52,431 bases of DNA from Variovorax sp. SG517. Its GTDB lineage: Bacteria > Pseudomonadota > Gammaproteobacteria > Burkholderiales > Burkholderiaceae_C. Below, piece by piece: positions 41,935 to 51,230 of the stretch. The notes beneath the pieces are model-generated. The model was not told the DNA's origin, made no database searches, and saw nothing but the letters and a program-made list of their open reading frames with translations. The first letter of the stretch is position 1. Each line of letters starts with the position of its first letter. Made by a program: the position numbers and the translations under genes. The stretch is taken from contig NZ_JABMJG010000019.1 in the NCBI RefSeq assembly GCF_013376045.1, positions 1 through 52,431 on the forward strand, written 5' to 3'.

Positions 41935-42702
41935 TCAGGCAGAGTAGCCTGGATCGAGTCGATCGAGCTTGCGCAAAAGCGACGGCCAAACGAACTCCCC
42001 TGCCATCCCTGCGGTTTGCACCTTCATTGCGTGAGCCACTCCCGTGATGATCTTGGGGTCTACTTGGACGAGCTCACTACCTCCCGATTGAGCCGCAATT
42101 TGGATTTGACAGGTAGTCTCGAACGTATACATCGCGAGGAAGGCATCGGCAATGGTCCTTCCACAGGTCAAAAGACCATGGTTACGCAATAGAAGAAAGT
42201 TTGCGCTCCCCAGGTCCGCCTGCAGACGCGACTTCTCGTCGTCGTGAATCGCGACTCCTTCATAGTCATGGTAAGCAAGCGATGAAAGTACGAAAGTCGC
42301 CTGCTGGCTGATAGGCAAGATGCCGTTCTTCTGAGCGCTGACGGCAATGCCCGAGCGCGTATGCGTGTGAAGAACGCACTGAATGTCCTCGCGCACGGCA
42401 TGCACCGCGCTGTGAATCACGAAGCCGGCTGGATTCACCGGATACGGCGAATCGATGATCTTCTTGCAGTTCTGGTCCACCTTGATCAAGTTCGATGCTG
42501 TGACCTCGTCGAACATTAACCCGTAGGGGTTGATCAAGAAATGATGTTCCGGTCCTGGGATACGTGCGCTGATATGGGTGAAGACCAGATCGCTCCAGCC
42601 ATGAAGGGCGACCAAGCGATAGCAAGCCGCGAGATTGACTCGAAGTTGCCACTCCTCGTCGGAAACGAGACGTTGCACTTCAGATTGCACGGATTTGTTC
42701 AT
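41935..42702 (-). CDS. Class II aldolase/adducin-family protein
   Basis: 255 residues with the zinc-dependent class II (fuculose-aldolase-like) fold, PF00596. Zinc ligands are visible as CVLHTHTRSGIAVS and later LLLRNHGLLTCGRTIADAF; DLVFTHISARIPGPEHHFLINPYGLMFDEV forms the phosphate or carboxylate site. Family members perform aldol cleavage, epimerisation or decarboxylation. ATG at 42702 has AAGGAAAGG 3-11 bases upstream. It precedes the PanE-like gene by 11 bases. The nearby hydrolase, aldolase, reductase and amine oxidase could form one short pathway (inference). Confidence 0.88.
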   Translation of the reverse strand: MNKSVQSEVQRLVSDEEWQLRVNLAACYRLVALHGWSDLVFTHISARIPGPEHHFLINPYGLMFDEVTASNLIKVDQNCKKIIDSPYPVNPAGFVIHSAVHAVREDIQCVLHTHTRSGIAVSAQKNGILPISQQATFVLSSLAYHDYEGVAIHDDEKSRLQADLGSANFLLLRNHGLLTCGRTIADAFLAMYTFETTCQIQIAAQSGGSELVQVDPKIITGVAHAMKVQTAGMAGEFVWPSLLRKLDRLDPGYSA

Positions 42703-42871
42703 GAACCTTTCCTTTTTATTAGGCACTGATATTTGATTGGAGCGATATGCAATCCCGCCGGAGTCACACAGCGGAGGTCTCTGGATTCAGAACTCTGGTC
42801 AGGTGAACAGGTGCGGCCGCTGACGCAGCCTTCGACTGGCAGGAGGCCGGCAATTCCGAGTCCAAGAGGCT

Positions 42872-43750
42872 TCACGCGTCTGCGGACGCCTTCCGAAGCA
42901 GCGCACGAATAGCCTCAAGAGACTCGGGTTCGTCGAGGAGCGGCGGGTGCCCACGGCCCTTCACCGTTGTGAGCACCGTGTCCGAGTGGCGTTCGAGCAT
43001 GCGCTCGACAGTGTCGACCGTAAGAAAGTCGGAATGCTCACCACGTAACAGCGCGATGGGCACCCCGCGCGTAGCGAGATATGCGTCCCACGCATCTGGG
43101 CTCTCACGTCCCATCCGAGCAGCGTCTGCCAGAACGAGCAGATCGAAGTCGCGGGCATACCGTCCAGGGGTCATCTCGCGATAGGCTCGAAGCATCAGCT
43201 TTACCCATTGATCTTCTTTTAGATCGGGGTACTGGGCGCCGAAGTGATCCTTCACCCGCGCTAATGCGACATCGAAGCTGTAGTCTGCATCTTCGGCGTG
43301 CCCGGCGGATCTTTTCACGGACGCCGAGCCGATCTCGGCCCCGATGTCATTGAGGACGATCCCACGCACACGCGCAGGAGCCTCTCCCGCCATGTTCAAA
43401 CTTATGAGTCCTCCTAATGCGATGCCCAGAACCGCGACACGGTGGACGGCGACATGGTCAAGGAGGCTCCAGACGTCTTGCACGAGAAGATCAAAGTGAT
43501 ACTCCTTGACATCCGTGTACCGAGCAGAGAAGCCTCTGCCCCGCAAGTCCGGAGCAATCACTCGAACGCCCGACTCAGCAAGAACTCGCCCCAATTCTTC
43601 GAAATCGCGCGAGTTGCGCATGAAACCGTGCAGGCATAAGAGCGGGACGCCTCCTGTGCTGGTCTGAGGCACGAAGTCTCTGTAGAAGATGCTCGCTCCA
43701 GAGCGCGAAACAAACCGATTCTCGGTAATTCGGATCTCATTCTTGGCCAT
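42872..43750 (-). CDS. Alpha/beta-hydrolase-fold protein, nucleophile replaced by Ala
   Basis: 292 residues. The fold is clear: PLLCLHGFMRNSRDFEELGRVL (oxyanion His-Gly), RVIAPDLRGRGFSARY, elbow VAVLGIALGGLISLNM, GEHSDFLTVDTVERML (acid) and VKGRGHPPLLDEPE (His). The elbow reads G-I-Ala111-L-G-G where Ser is expected; the codon is GCA. Serine hydrolysis is therefore not possible by the usual mechanism. It may be a lyase, a cofactor-independent enzyme or a decayed copy. It is first in a leftward set with aldolase, reductase and oxidoreductase; a 6-bp hairpin with 4-base loop (43796-43811) lies in the 112-base region shared with the divergent flavoprotein gene. Confidence 0.85.
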   Translation of the reverse strand: MAKNEIRITENRFVSRSGASIFYRDFVPQTSTGGVPLLCLHGFMRNSRDFEELGRVLAESGVRVIAPDLRGRGFSARYTDVKEYHFDLLVQDVWSLLDHVAVHRVAVLGIALGGLISLNMAGEAPARVRGIVLNDIGAEIGSASVKRSAGHAEDADYSFDVALARVKDHFGAQYPDLKEDQWVKLMLRAYREMTPGRYARDFDLLVLADAARMGRESPDAWDAYLATRGVPIALLRGEHSDFLTVDTVERMLERHSDTVLTTVKGRGHPPLLDEPESLEAIRALLRKASADA

Positions 43751-43862
43751 CAGGGAACTCCTGTGAGTGAAAAGTTGGCGCGACTGGCGCGACCATCGAG
43801 GTGAGCCTCGAGCGGTGTCACTGTATCATTAATCCGATGTTAGTCAACTTTGAGGTAAACTC

Positions 43863-45209
43863 ATGTTGCGCGCATGTGCGCTCCACATTCACAAACCAAG
43901 CGAAGACATGAGTGACACGAACATCGTCATTGGCGCCGGCATCACGGGCCTGACCGCAGCCATCACCCTTCAGAACGCAGGCAAAAAGGTGGTCGTTGTC
44001 GAGGCATCAGAGCGGCCGGGCGGCAGGCTGGTGAGAATTGAACGAAACGGCGACGCAGCTGAGGCAGGCGGCCAGGGAATTCACTCAAACTACCGCGATA
44101 TGCTCGGACTCATCCGAGCCGAAGGCCTTGGCGGTGATCTCATGCCGCAGTTAAATCATCAAGCCGGCCACCTGAGTCGGCAAGGAGCTCTTTGCTATCC
44201 CAAGGGGAATTTAGGCTTGGCCAAATTGATGGGCCCACGAGGTACGCGAGACTTGGCTTGGTTCGTCACGCGATATCTTATGCTGTCGAAAAAATTCGAC
44301 TTATTTGAGTCGTCTGTCGATATTCCAGCTTACGACAATGCGACCGCCGCTGAAGCGTTCAGTTGGGCCGGAGAAGGGTTTCGAGACTATGTTTTGCGCC
44401 CCGCGGCACATGCCATGTCGAACACGACGCCAGAATTCACAAATTTTTACTTTTTGTTGAATTTGATGAAGCTGGTAGCTACCACAAAGGTGATGACCCT
44501 ACGCCGGGGAAATGCATCCATTGCAGAACATCTGGCAAAAAAACTGGATGTTCGATATGGCGTTGGAGCCAAAAAAATCTTGACGAAGAAAGGCGACACT
44601 GAAGCGGTGCTTCTCGAAGATGGGAAAACACTCAAAGCAAGCCACGTAATCTTGACTGCTCCAATGGATCGCGCAGCAGAAATCATTCCGGATGATCTAA
44701 TTGCTGAGCGGGAATTTTTCTCTAAATTCCCGAACTCTCCTTTTGTTTTGGTTTACTTCTTTCTTGATCGCCCCCTCCCAACTGAAGCGTTTGTATACGT
44801 CGGACATGCCTTTCGCGACGTTGCCTTCAACATGGCGATCAACCACACAGTGAAGACTCCCCACTTGGTAAAGAGCGGCAAGGCGATCATCTCTGCATGG
44901 TCCAGTTTTCCCAGATCCGCTGAACTCATCCGAAAGCCCGACAGCGAAGTCATCAAACAGGCACTGAACGAAATCGAAGTCTTCTTTCCAGGTATCACTG
45001 GATGGGTAGAGGAGGCACGCGTCCAGCGGCACAACTGGGGAATCGCGCGCCTCTCCCCCGGCCAACACGGTAAAATCCTTAAATTCAAGAAAAATGTCGA
45101 AGCGCTAAGCGGGATTTCGTTCGCAGGAAACGATTACGACGGTGTTCATATGGAATCCGGCGTGCGAGGGGGCTTACGTGCAGCACAACGTGCTCTGAAG
45201 CATAAATAA
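43863..45209 (+). CDS. Amine-oxidase/protoporphyrinogen-oxidase-like flavoprotein
   Basis: 448 residues (433 if the start is ATG 43908). The N-terminus NIVIGAGITGLTAAITLQNAGKKVVVVEASERPGGRL is a strong FAD-binding motif with the RPGGR flavin loop of the monoamine oxidase / PPOX superfamily. The C-terminal GISFAGNDYDGVHMESGVRGGLRAA is the second flavin contact. The substrate is unknown. ATG 43863 has GAGG 9 bases upstream; ATG 43908 (MSDTNIVIG) begins nearer the domain. The gene is clearly AT-richer than genes to the left of 39 kb, suggesting separate origin. TetR follows 44 bases later on the same strand and may regulate it. Confidence 0.85.
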   Translation: MLRACALHIHKPSEDMSDTNIVIGAGITGLTAAITLQNAGKKVVVVEASERPGGRLVRIERNGDAAEAGGQGIHSNYRDMLGLIRAEGLGGDLMPQLNHQAGHLSRQGALCYPKGNLGLAKLMGPRGTRDLAWFVTRYLMLSKKFDLFESSVDIPAYDNATAAEAFSWAGEGFRDYVLRPAAHAMSNTTPEFTNFYFLLNLMKLVATTKVMTLRRGNASIAEHLAKKLDVRYGVGAKKILTKKGDTEAVLLEDGKTLKASHVILTAPMDRAAEIIPDDLIAEREFFSKFPNSPFVLVYFFLDRPLPTEAFVYVGHAFRDVAFNMAINHTVKTPHLVKSGKAIISAWSSFPRSAELIRKPDSEVIKQALNEIEVFFPGITGWVEEARVQRHNWGIARLSPGQHGKILKFKKNVEALSGISFAGNDYDGVHMESGVRGGLRAAQRALKHK

Positions 45210-45253
45210 TTCCCCCGCTATAGCGTGTCGATGCCCCGCCATCTATTCGAGTC

Positions 45254-46003
45254 ATGCGAAAACAGGGCCCTAGCGAAATGAGCGACGAAATTCCGAACAC
45301 GAGCCCGGCGCCATCTGTGCGACCGAAAGCCTCCCACCGCAAAGGACGTACGGCCGAGACCACTCGAACGCCTCGCATTCCGACGCAGGAACGGAGCAAG
45401 GCACGCTATCAGGCAATCATCAAGGCTGCCGAGGAACTGTTAGAAAGATCCAATATTGAGGATCTCAGTCTTTACGATATTGCAAAACAGTCCGGCATCG
45501 CACCGGCTTCCGTGCATTATCTCTTTAGCACAATTACAGCGGTCCACCTCGAATTGCATCGACTACATAATGACAAGCTCACCGAGCGTGTGATCTCGAG
45601 CACGGCGCCTCTGATTGCTCAAAAAAATCCCAGCTGGCAAGACTGGATAAAAACGGGCATGAAAGAAGCACGTGACGCGTTAAACAGCAGTCGCCCCATG
45701 TCGGAGGTAATGCTCGGTCCGATCATGCATAGGCAAACCCGTTTGACGAATCTTGAGACCAATTTTTCGCTTGGCCGAAAGGCCGTCGAACATTTGCATG
45801 CTGTTTTTATAATGCCCGACATTCCGCATCTTGATCGCTATTACGGCTATTCCGCCGAGTTCAGCGACGCGTTGTGGGCCGGAGCCTACTCAGCGCATGG
45901 CCGAATAGACGACGAGACATTCGCCGAGTCGGTCAGGGCGACAGTTGCGTACCTCCGCTGCTTCCTCCCAGAGACTTTGCATCTCCGAACAGCGAAACCG
46001 TAG
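45254..46003 (+). CDS. TetR-family transcriptional regulator
   Basis: 249 residues. After a Pro/Arg-rich disordered head of about 45 residues comes the TetR DNA-binding domain (IPTQERSKARYQAIIKAAEELLERSNIEDLSLYDIAKQSGIAPASVHYLFS), where the recognition helix is in PASVHYLF. The C-terminal ligand domain is helical and not family-specific. It lies downstream of the flavoprotein gene; CGCTATAGCG (45216-45225) in the 44-base gap is a 10-bp palindrome that could be a site. ATG 45278 is an alternative start. It likely represses the flavoprotein/hydrolase region (inference). No other regulator lies between 39 and 52 kb. Confidence 0.88.
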   Translation: MRKQGPSEMSDEIPNTSPAPSVRPKASHRKGRTAETTRTPRIPTQERSKARYQAIIKAAEELLERSNIEDLSLYDIAKQSGIAPASVHYLFSTITAVHLELHRLHNDKLTERVISSTAPLIAQKNPSWQDWIKTGMKEARDALNSSRPMSEVMLGPIMHRQTRLTNLETNFSLGRKAVEHLHAVFIMPDIPHLDRYYGYSAEFSDALWAGAYSAHGRIDDETFAESVRATVAYLRCFLPETLHLRTAKP

Positions 46004-46111
46004 CTTCAGTTTGAAGATTTCGGGCTCCAAAACTCGATGTAAACCGAATATATAAGGCCGAGTCCCCAGGGTAACCGAAGTCTCTCGTCAGCGCTGCTTT
46101 GGGGACTGCAT

Positions 46112-47080
46112 CTACTTCACGTCTCCCACGACGCCACGCTTCGAAAGCAAGATCCACCGCCGCTCATCGGTGGCCAAAGCCGCAGTCAGCGAGTCGCCTG
46201 ACGGGCGGACAGCGACCGAGAAGGTCCGTCCACCGTCCCGACTATGAGCTTGCAAGCCATCGAGCCCAATGACCAGGACGTCGTTTCCATTGACCGATAT
46301 GGCAGTTACCGAGCTTTTGCTTTGAAGGTCGATCAACTGCCATTGTTGAGTGGTTTCATTGCGGCGCATCAAAGTGCCGCGCTGGCCTCCCACGAGCAAT
46401 GTGCCGTCAGGAAGCGCAGCGCCTGCCCAGAGCGACCCTTTGTAGCCCGTATCAAGATAAGTCCATGTATGCCCCTGGTCCGTCGATCGCAGAACCTGGC
46501 CCCGCTCTGCCGTTGCATAGATGGTTCCCTGCTTATCCGCGAACAGACCCAGTAGATTCAGATCCGCTTTCTTGCCTCCCGGAGGCGGCGCCATGTTCTG
46601 GGGCGCCCACGTCTTGCCCCCGTCGTCCGTCGTGAGCACGAGAGACCACAAGCCGACAGCAACGCCATGCGTGGAATCAAAGAAGTGGACGGCAAAGAGG
46701 GGCCGATCTTCGTCGGTCGAGAGCCTCTGGATCTTCCAATTCTCACCGCCATCGGCCGTGGAAAGCACAACGCCCCAATGCCCCACAGCCCAACCATGAG
46801 CCGCGTCTGAAAAGCTCACGCTTGTGAGCGTCGAACTGACCGGGACCTCATGCGCCTGGCGAAAGGTTGATCCCTGATCATCGGACAGGAGCACAACGCC
46901 GTTTGCCCCGACGGATACAGCGCGCTTTCCACTCCAGGCAGCCCCAAGCATCATCGCCTGGGTCGCTATTGGCGTCCGTATCGCCGACGTGGGGCGGAGT
47001 GCGGGAGCCTCGGTCGCTTGTACTACCACAACGCCGACGGCAAGACCGACCGCTGCAGCGGCGCGAAAAATACATTTCAT
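46112..47080 (-). CDS. Exported YCF48/BNR-type beta-propeller protein
   Basis: 322 residues with a signal peptide (MKCIFRAAAAVGLAVGVVV). It contains repeated propeller blades with Asp-box/BNR motifs: STADGGENW, TTDDGGKTW, STDQGHTW and SRDGGRTF, spaced about 45-55 residues, preceded by WAVGHWG and VAVGLW turns. The fold is a secreted photosystem-assembly-like (YCF48) seven-bladed propeller, usually a scaffold rather than an enzyme. ATG at 47080 lies 14 bases after the MMPL stop, with AAAGAG upstream. It is last in the DUF1329-DUF1302-MMPL operon, where YCF48-type proteins are regular partners (general knowledge of such clusters). Confidence 0.9.
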   Translation of the reverse strand: MKCIFRAAAAVGLAVGVVVVQATEAPALRPTSAIRTPIATQAMMLGAAWSGKRAVSVGANGVVLLSDDQGSTFRQAHEVPVSSTLTSVSFSDAAHGWAVGHWGVVLSTADGGENWKIQRLSTDEDRPLFAVHFFDSTHGVAVGLWSLVLTTDDGGKTWAPQNMAPPPGGKKADLNLLGLFADKQGTIYATAERGQVLRSTDQGHTWTYLDTGYKGSLWAGAALPDGTLLVGGQRGTLMRRNETTQQWQLIDLQSKSSVTAISVNGNDVLVIGLDGLQAHSRDGGRTFSVAVRPSGDSLTAALATDERRWILLSKRGVVGDVK

Positions 47081-47094
47081 ATCTGACTCTTTGC

Positions 47095-49476
47095 TCAATG
47101 TGCCAATGCTCCAACCGTACGCACCGGCCTGCGTCGGGGGAAAATCCGTTCCAGCCAGACCGCAAACGCCGGCAGCACCGTGATCGCCATCACCATGTTG
47201 ACGATGAACATGAAAGCCAGCAGCTTGCCCATGTCGGCCTGGAACTTCAGAGAAGAGAACGACCACGTCACGACACCAGCAGCCAAGGTGATCGCGGTGA
47301 AGATCGTGGCAGTACCAACCTCCAGAATTGCGTGCTCGAACGCTTCGACGATTCCGAGTCCTTTCGCAAGATGCAACTGCAGGCGGTTGTAGATATAGAA
47401 CGCGTAATCCACGCCTATACCGACGGCCAGCACCATCACGGGGAGGGTCGCGACGGTCAGTCCGATATCGAGCTCCTTCATGAACCAGTAGCCGATAAAG
47501 GTGCCGATCGTCAGAGGAAGGCAGCACGCGAGTACCGCACGAAGATCCCGATAGGCAGCGAACACGAGCAACACGATCGTCGCGTAGACATACAGCATCA
47601 TCGGCAGTTCGCTGTGCTCGATCTCGTCATTGATCGCCGCCAACACCCCTGCATTGCCGGACGCGAGACGGATCTTTACGCCATCCATCGGGTATCTCGC
47701 GCGGAAATCCTTTACCGCTGCGATGACTCCATTGATAGTGGTCGCCTTGTGGTCGGCCAAATAGATGTGAGCCGCGGTCATGCTGCAGTCCTTGCGCATG
47801 GTTCCGGGAATCCGGCTTATCTCTACAGCGAGTGCAGAGTAGTTCCCGGAATCGATCGGCACCACCGACATCTTCGGGTTCCCTTCGTTGTATCCCTCGT
47901 TGTATTGCCGCAGAAGGGAAGAAAACGAAACGACCGAAAGGACACCCGGGACCGGCTGCATCCACCAGGCAAACCGTTCCTGGTAAGCCCCGATGGTGAC
48001 GTTGTCGCAGGAATCCGGCGGCGCTTCGAAAGCGACGCTGAGCCAGTCCAGCCCGACGTCGTAGCTCGCGCCGATCGATTGCGCATCACGATTGAAGCGC
48101 GCGTCCGGCCGCAGTTCCGGAGCGCCGGCTTGCAGCGTTCCTATGACGCGGTCCCTGCTCTCCCAGGCTGAAGCCACCAAAACGACCGAGGCCGAGAGCA
48201 GAACCACCAAGGCAACCCGAGGCTCGGCCACGCGGGTGACAAACCGAAGCCAGCGGGCCCGCTCCGCGCCCTTGCGTTCGGCTCCAGCGGCATACGCCTG
48301 GTCTACCTGAACCAGGGAAGCGGCGATGGGCAGCATCACCAAGTTCGTGACGATCTTGTAGGCGACGCCAAGCGATGCCGTCACCGCGAGTTCGCGCACC
48401 ATCGGAATGGGGACCAGAAGCAGCGTGATGAACGATACGAATGCCGTCACCAGGGCGAGCGTCCCTGGTACGAGCAAGCCTCGAAAGCTTGACCTCGCCG
48501 CCTGTTCCGTCGTCTTACCTTGCGATATCTCGCGAACGATGAAGTTGATCTGCTGAACCCCGTGTGATACGCCGATCGCGAATACGAGGAACGGCACCAG
48601 GACTCCGAGTGGGTCAAGGCCATAGCCCAGAAGATGCAGCGTCGCAAACTGCCAGACCAGAGACGTCAGTGAACATGCGATCGGCAGCAGCGTGAGCTTG
48701 ATTGAGCGGCAGTACCAGTACACCGCTGCCGCGGTCAGAAGGAGAGCCAACCCGCAAAACTCGAGGACAGATGATGCCCCCTCTGCGATGTCACCGATCT
48801 GCTTGGCGAAGCCGATGATCTGGATCTCGTAGTTCCGATCTTCGAACTTGGAGCGAAGCTCGGATTCGAGCACGCGGCCGAAAGAGACATAGTCGATCCG
48901 CTGGCCTTGGGCATCGAACTCGTTGAGGTCGGCGGTGATCATCGCGCTGGTCTGGTCGCGCGACACAAGGCTGCCGATGTAGCCGCCCTGGGCCGTCGAC
49001 CGTTTGATCGCCTCGACGGCACCGGCATCAAGCCGGTCCGGCGTGACGGTCCCTGGAATGATGGGATCGGCGCGAAACCCGTCCTCGGTGATCTCGTTGA
49101 CGAACGAATTCGGCGTCCACAGCGATTGCACGCTGCTTCGAGAGATGTACGGCAAGAACGTGAGAGCCTGAGTGACGTCGCTGAGCTTCTTCAGCCCTTC
49201 GGGCGTCCAGATGGATCCCGCTCTTGCCTTGACCACGACGGTCAGGCGGTTCGCTCCCAGGAAGTCGTTGCGGTAGGTGTTGAAGGTTTGGACATATTCA
49301 TGTCCCACCGGCAACTGCTTCTCAAAGCCTGCATCCATCCTCAACTTGAGGGCGAAGAAGCCCATGATCACTGTAAAGACGGCCAGCCCGATCAGGACGG
49401 CGCGGCGGTGAGCGAACAGTATGGCTTCGATCCTTGCAAGGAACCGCTGCGACGCGGTGGCTCCACCGGGAGCCAT
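47095..49476 (-). CDS. RND-superfamily MMPL-type transporter
   Basis: 793 residues, twelve predicted membrane helices in two halves. Helix 1 (RAVLIGLAVFTVIMGFFAL) is followed by a large periplasmic loop (to about 225) and helices 2-6 (CGLALLLTAAAVYWY, LTLLPIACSLTSLVWQF, ... TLALVTAFVSFITLLLVPI). The pattern repeats with helix 7 (VALVVLLSASVVLVASAW), a second loop, and helices 8-12 ending LAFMFIVNMVMAITVLPAFAVW. GLTVATLPVMVLAVGIGVDYAFYIYNRL is a typical RND helix-10 region with Asp for proton coupling. Length and layout match HpnN/MMPL-type exporters of lipids and hydrophobic compounds. ATG at 49476 follows GAAAGAGAC; a longer frame overlaps the DUF1302 gene. Confidence 0.9.
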   Translation of the reverse strand: MAPGGATASQRFLARIEAILFAHRRAVLIGLAVFTVIMGFFALKLRMDAGFEKQLPVGHEYVQTFNTYRNDFLGANRLTVVVKARAGSIWTPEGLKKLSDVTQALTFLPYISRSSVQSLWTPNSFVNEITEDGFRADPIIPGTVTPDRLDAGAVEAIKRSTAQGGYIGSLVSRDQTSAMITADLNEFDAQGQRIDYVSFGRVLESELRSKFEDRNYEIQIIGFAKQIGDIAEGASSVLEFCGLALLLTAAAVYWYCRSIKLTLLPIACSLTSLVWQFATLHLLGYGLDPLGVLVPFLVFAIGVSHGVQQINFIVREISQGKTTEQAARSSFRGLLVPGTLALVTAFVSFITLLLVPIPMVRELAVTASLGVAYKIVTNLVMLPIAASLVQVDQAYAAGAERKGAERARWLRFVTRVAEPRVALVVLLSASVVLVASAWESRDRVIGTLQAGAPELRPDARFNRDAQSIGASYDVGLDWLSVAFEAPPDSCDNVTIGAYQERFAWWMQPVPGVLSVVSFSSLLRQYNEGYNEGNPKMSVVPIDSGNYSALAVEISRIPGTMRKDCSMTAAHIYLADHKATTINGVIAAVKDFRARYPMDGVKIRLASGNAGVLAAINDEIEHSELPMMLYVYATIVLLVFAAYRDLRAVLACCLPLTIGTFIGYWFMKELDIGLTVATLPVMVLAVGIGVDYAFYIYNRLQLHLAKGLGIVEAFEHAILEVGTATIFTAITLAAGVVTWSFSSLKFQADMGKLLAFMFIVNMVMAITVLPAFAVWLERIFPRRRPVRTVGALAH

Positions 49477-49501
49477 TGCACTTGTCTCTTTCACGTCGGG
49501 C

Positions 49502-51211
49502 CTAGAAGTTGCGGGAAACAACGATGCCGAAGAAATCACGATCGCGTACAGGGTTGTCGAGCAACGTGCGTCCACCCATGAAGCGCGTGTAGTTGGCGCT
49601 GACCTGCCAGGTCGCGGGATTCTGAATGAAGTTCACGTAGTAATTCACCGCTGTGACACCCTTCATGAACTGGGAAGAAATCCCGGGGGTTCGACCGAAC
49701 AGGCCTCTTCGAATGTAGATACCCGGATTGACCTGCCAGCCCTTGATCAGGGAGCCGTCGTACACCCAGTTGAAATCCACGTTGATCCCGCCCGAGTACT
49801 TGGTACCTACGGACGAGCCGGGGGTGACCAGAGCACCGGTCTGAACCACATCGTTCAGTTCATTGCCCCACAGCAGCCCTCCCGAAGCAATCGGAGAGCC
49901 TGCGTAACTGGACTTGAGATTTGGATAGCCAATGACAACCGTCTCGGTCGTCAGCGTCGCGGTATCCGCTTTGAGAAGGCTGAGAATCGGACCGGCGTTG
50001 CCAGGCTGAAGTGCGAGAAGCGATGTCAGATGCCACTGATAGCGCTCGGTATCCGCCCAGCATTTGCCCCCTTGGGCCACGCACCCGCTTGCGGGATTCA
50101 GAGGCACCGCGTCTTTCGGCCGGTACGACAGTTCGGTGCCGATGGCCCAGTCCCCCACCGGAAAGTTCGCACTCAGGCCGAACATGCGGCGATTCTCCGG
50201 GTAGCGATAGATGGTCGCGCCTTCAGGACTCAGAGACGTCTGGGGCAGCTTGTCGTGATAGTTCATCACGTAGGCGCCGAGATTCAGGTCGGTCCCTTTT
50301 GGCTGGTAGCGCAGCGCGAGTCCCCATTGACCGGAATCTTTTGCCCGGGTAGTCGTCACGCCGTAGGCGTTGCTTCCGACGCCGACGACGGAGGTCGAGA
50401 AGTAGCTGCCCACAGGCGGCAAGTAGCTCTTGTTCCAGCCCACCTGCACATAGCCCTCCACGTTCACCCCCCCGCCCAGGCCAGCAGCGACGCTCACCAT
50501 GGGGGCTGGCAGCACGAACTCTTTGACCTGCGCCCCTGGCTGAGCGGCCCGGTTGACGTCGATTGCGTTCGTGGCGTTGATGCCGCCGATCTCGTAGAGG
50601 CTCTCGCCCCAACTGATGACCTGGTTGCCTGCACGAACCCGGACCTGCTGCCCCGCCACGTCGAAGGTCTTGCTGACCCAGAGGTCAAGGAGGCGCGCCT
50701 TGAACCGCAGATCTCTGCGCGCATCTGCGGAGAGACCACCCTGGATGTTGGGCGGCACAGCCGACACAAAGTCCTGACCGCTCACCGCGCCCGTCGTGTG
50801 GGTCGCGGAGAAGTCTCGAGCCCATGCGGCACGCGCCATAAAAGACAGGCCCTCCGAAGGCATCTTGAGCAGAAGCTCATGGGTGCCCTTGAGGTACGTT
50901 GTGAACGGCCTGCCCTCCTTGTAATTGATGTTCCCTTGGTCGCTGAGGCCGCTGAATTGCCCCATGATGCCTCCGCCCGTGCGCGCGAAGGTCGTACTGT
51001 CGTACGTAGGAGAGACCAGAGAGTTGCTCGGGGATTCGGTTCGAATGCCGGTTCCGATCGAAACGGTTGAATCGAAGCTGCCCTGGATCGACCCGTCGGC
51101 GTTTTTGAAGGTTGCCGCCTGCGCGGCACCTGTTGCCAAGGCAATCGCCGCCAACTGATAGCGAACGACTCGCGTCGAGCGGCTCGAGGAGCGAAGGATG
51201 ATGTTGTTCAT
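49502..51211 (-). CDS. DUF1302 outer-membrane protein
   Basis: 569 residues. Signal peptide ending in ATGAAQA near residue 33, then a long strand-rich body with many alternating aromatic/polar segments (GQWGLALRYQPKGTDLNLGAYVMNY, VNFIQNPATWQVSANYTRF) and a C-terminal Phe (GIVVSRNF), the recognition signature for beta-barrel insertion. It fits DUF1302 (PF06980), a family of outer-membrane barrels without a defined substrate. ATG at 51211 (MNNIILRSS) is preferred over 51241. It sits between DUF1329 and the MMPL transporter, spaced 19 and 25 bases, so it is one operon. Confidence 0.9.
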   Translation of the reverse strand: MNNIILRSSSRSTRVVRYQLAAIALATGAAQAATFKNADGSIQGSFDSTVSIGTGIRTESPSNSLVSPTYDSTTFARTGGGIMGQFSGLSDQGNINYKEGRPFTTYLKGTHELLLKMPSEGLSFMARAAWARDFSATHTTGAVSGQDFVSAVPPNIQGGLSADARRDLRFKARLLDLWVSKTFDVAGQQVRVRAGNQVISWGESLYEIGGINATNAIDVNRAAQPGAQVKEFVLPAPMVSVAAGLGGGVNVEGYVQVGWNKSYLPPVGSYFSTSVVGVGSNAYGVTTTRAKDSGQWGLALRYQPKGTDLNLGAYVMNYHDKLPQTSLSPEGATIYRYPENRRMFGLSANFPVGDWAIGTELSYRPKDAVPLNPASGCVAQGGKCWADTERYQWHLTSLLALQPGNAGPILSLLKADTATLTTETVVIGYPNLKSSYAGSPIASGGLLWGNELNDVVQTGALVTPGSSVGTKYSGGINVDFNWVYDGSLIKGWQVNPGIYIRRGLFGRTPGISSQFMKGVTAVNYYVNFIQNPATWQVSANYTRFMGGRTLLDNPVRDRDFFGIVVSRNF

Positions 51212-51230
51212 TGCTTTTACTCCGCTCGAA

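Noticed and set aside
46063..46110. Long-range inverted repeat AGTCCCCA ... TGGGGACT as terminator
   Set aside because: The arms are 8 bp with a loop of about 30 bases and no T-run; too weak to call.
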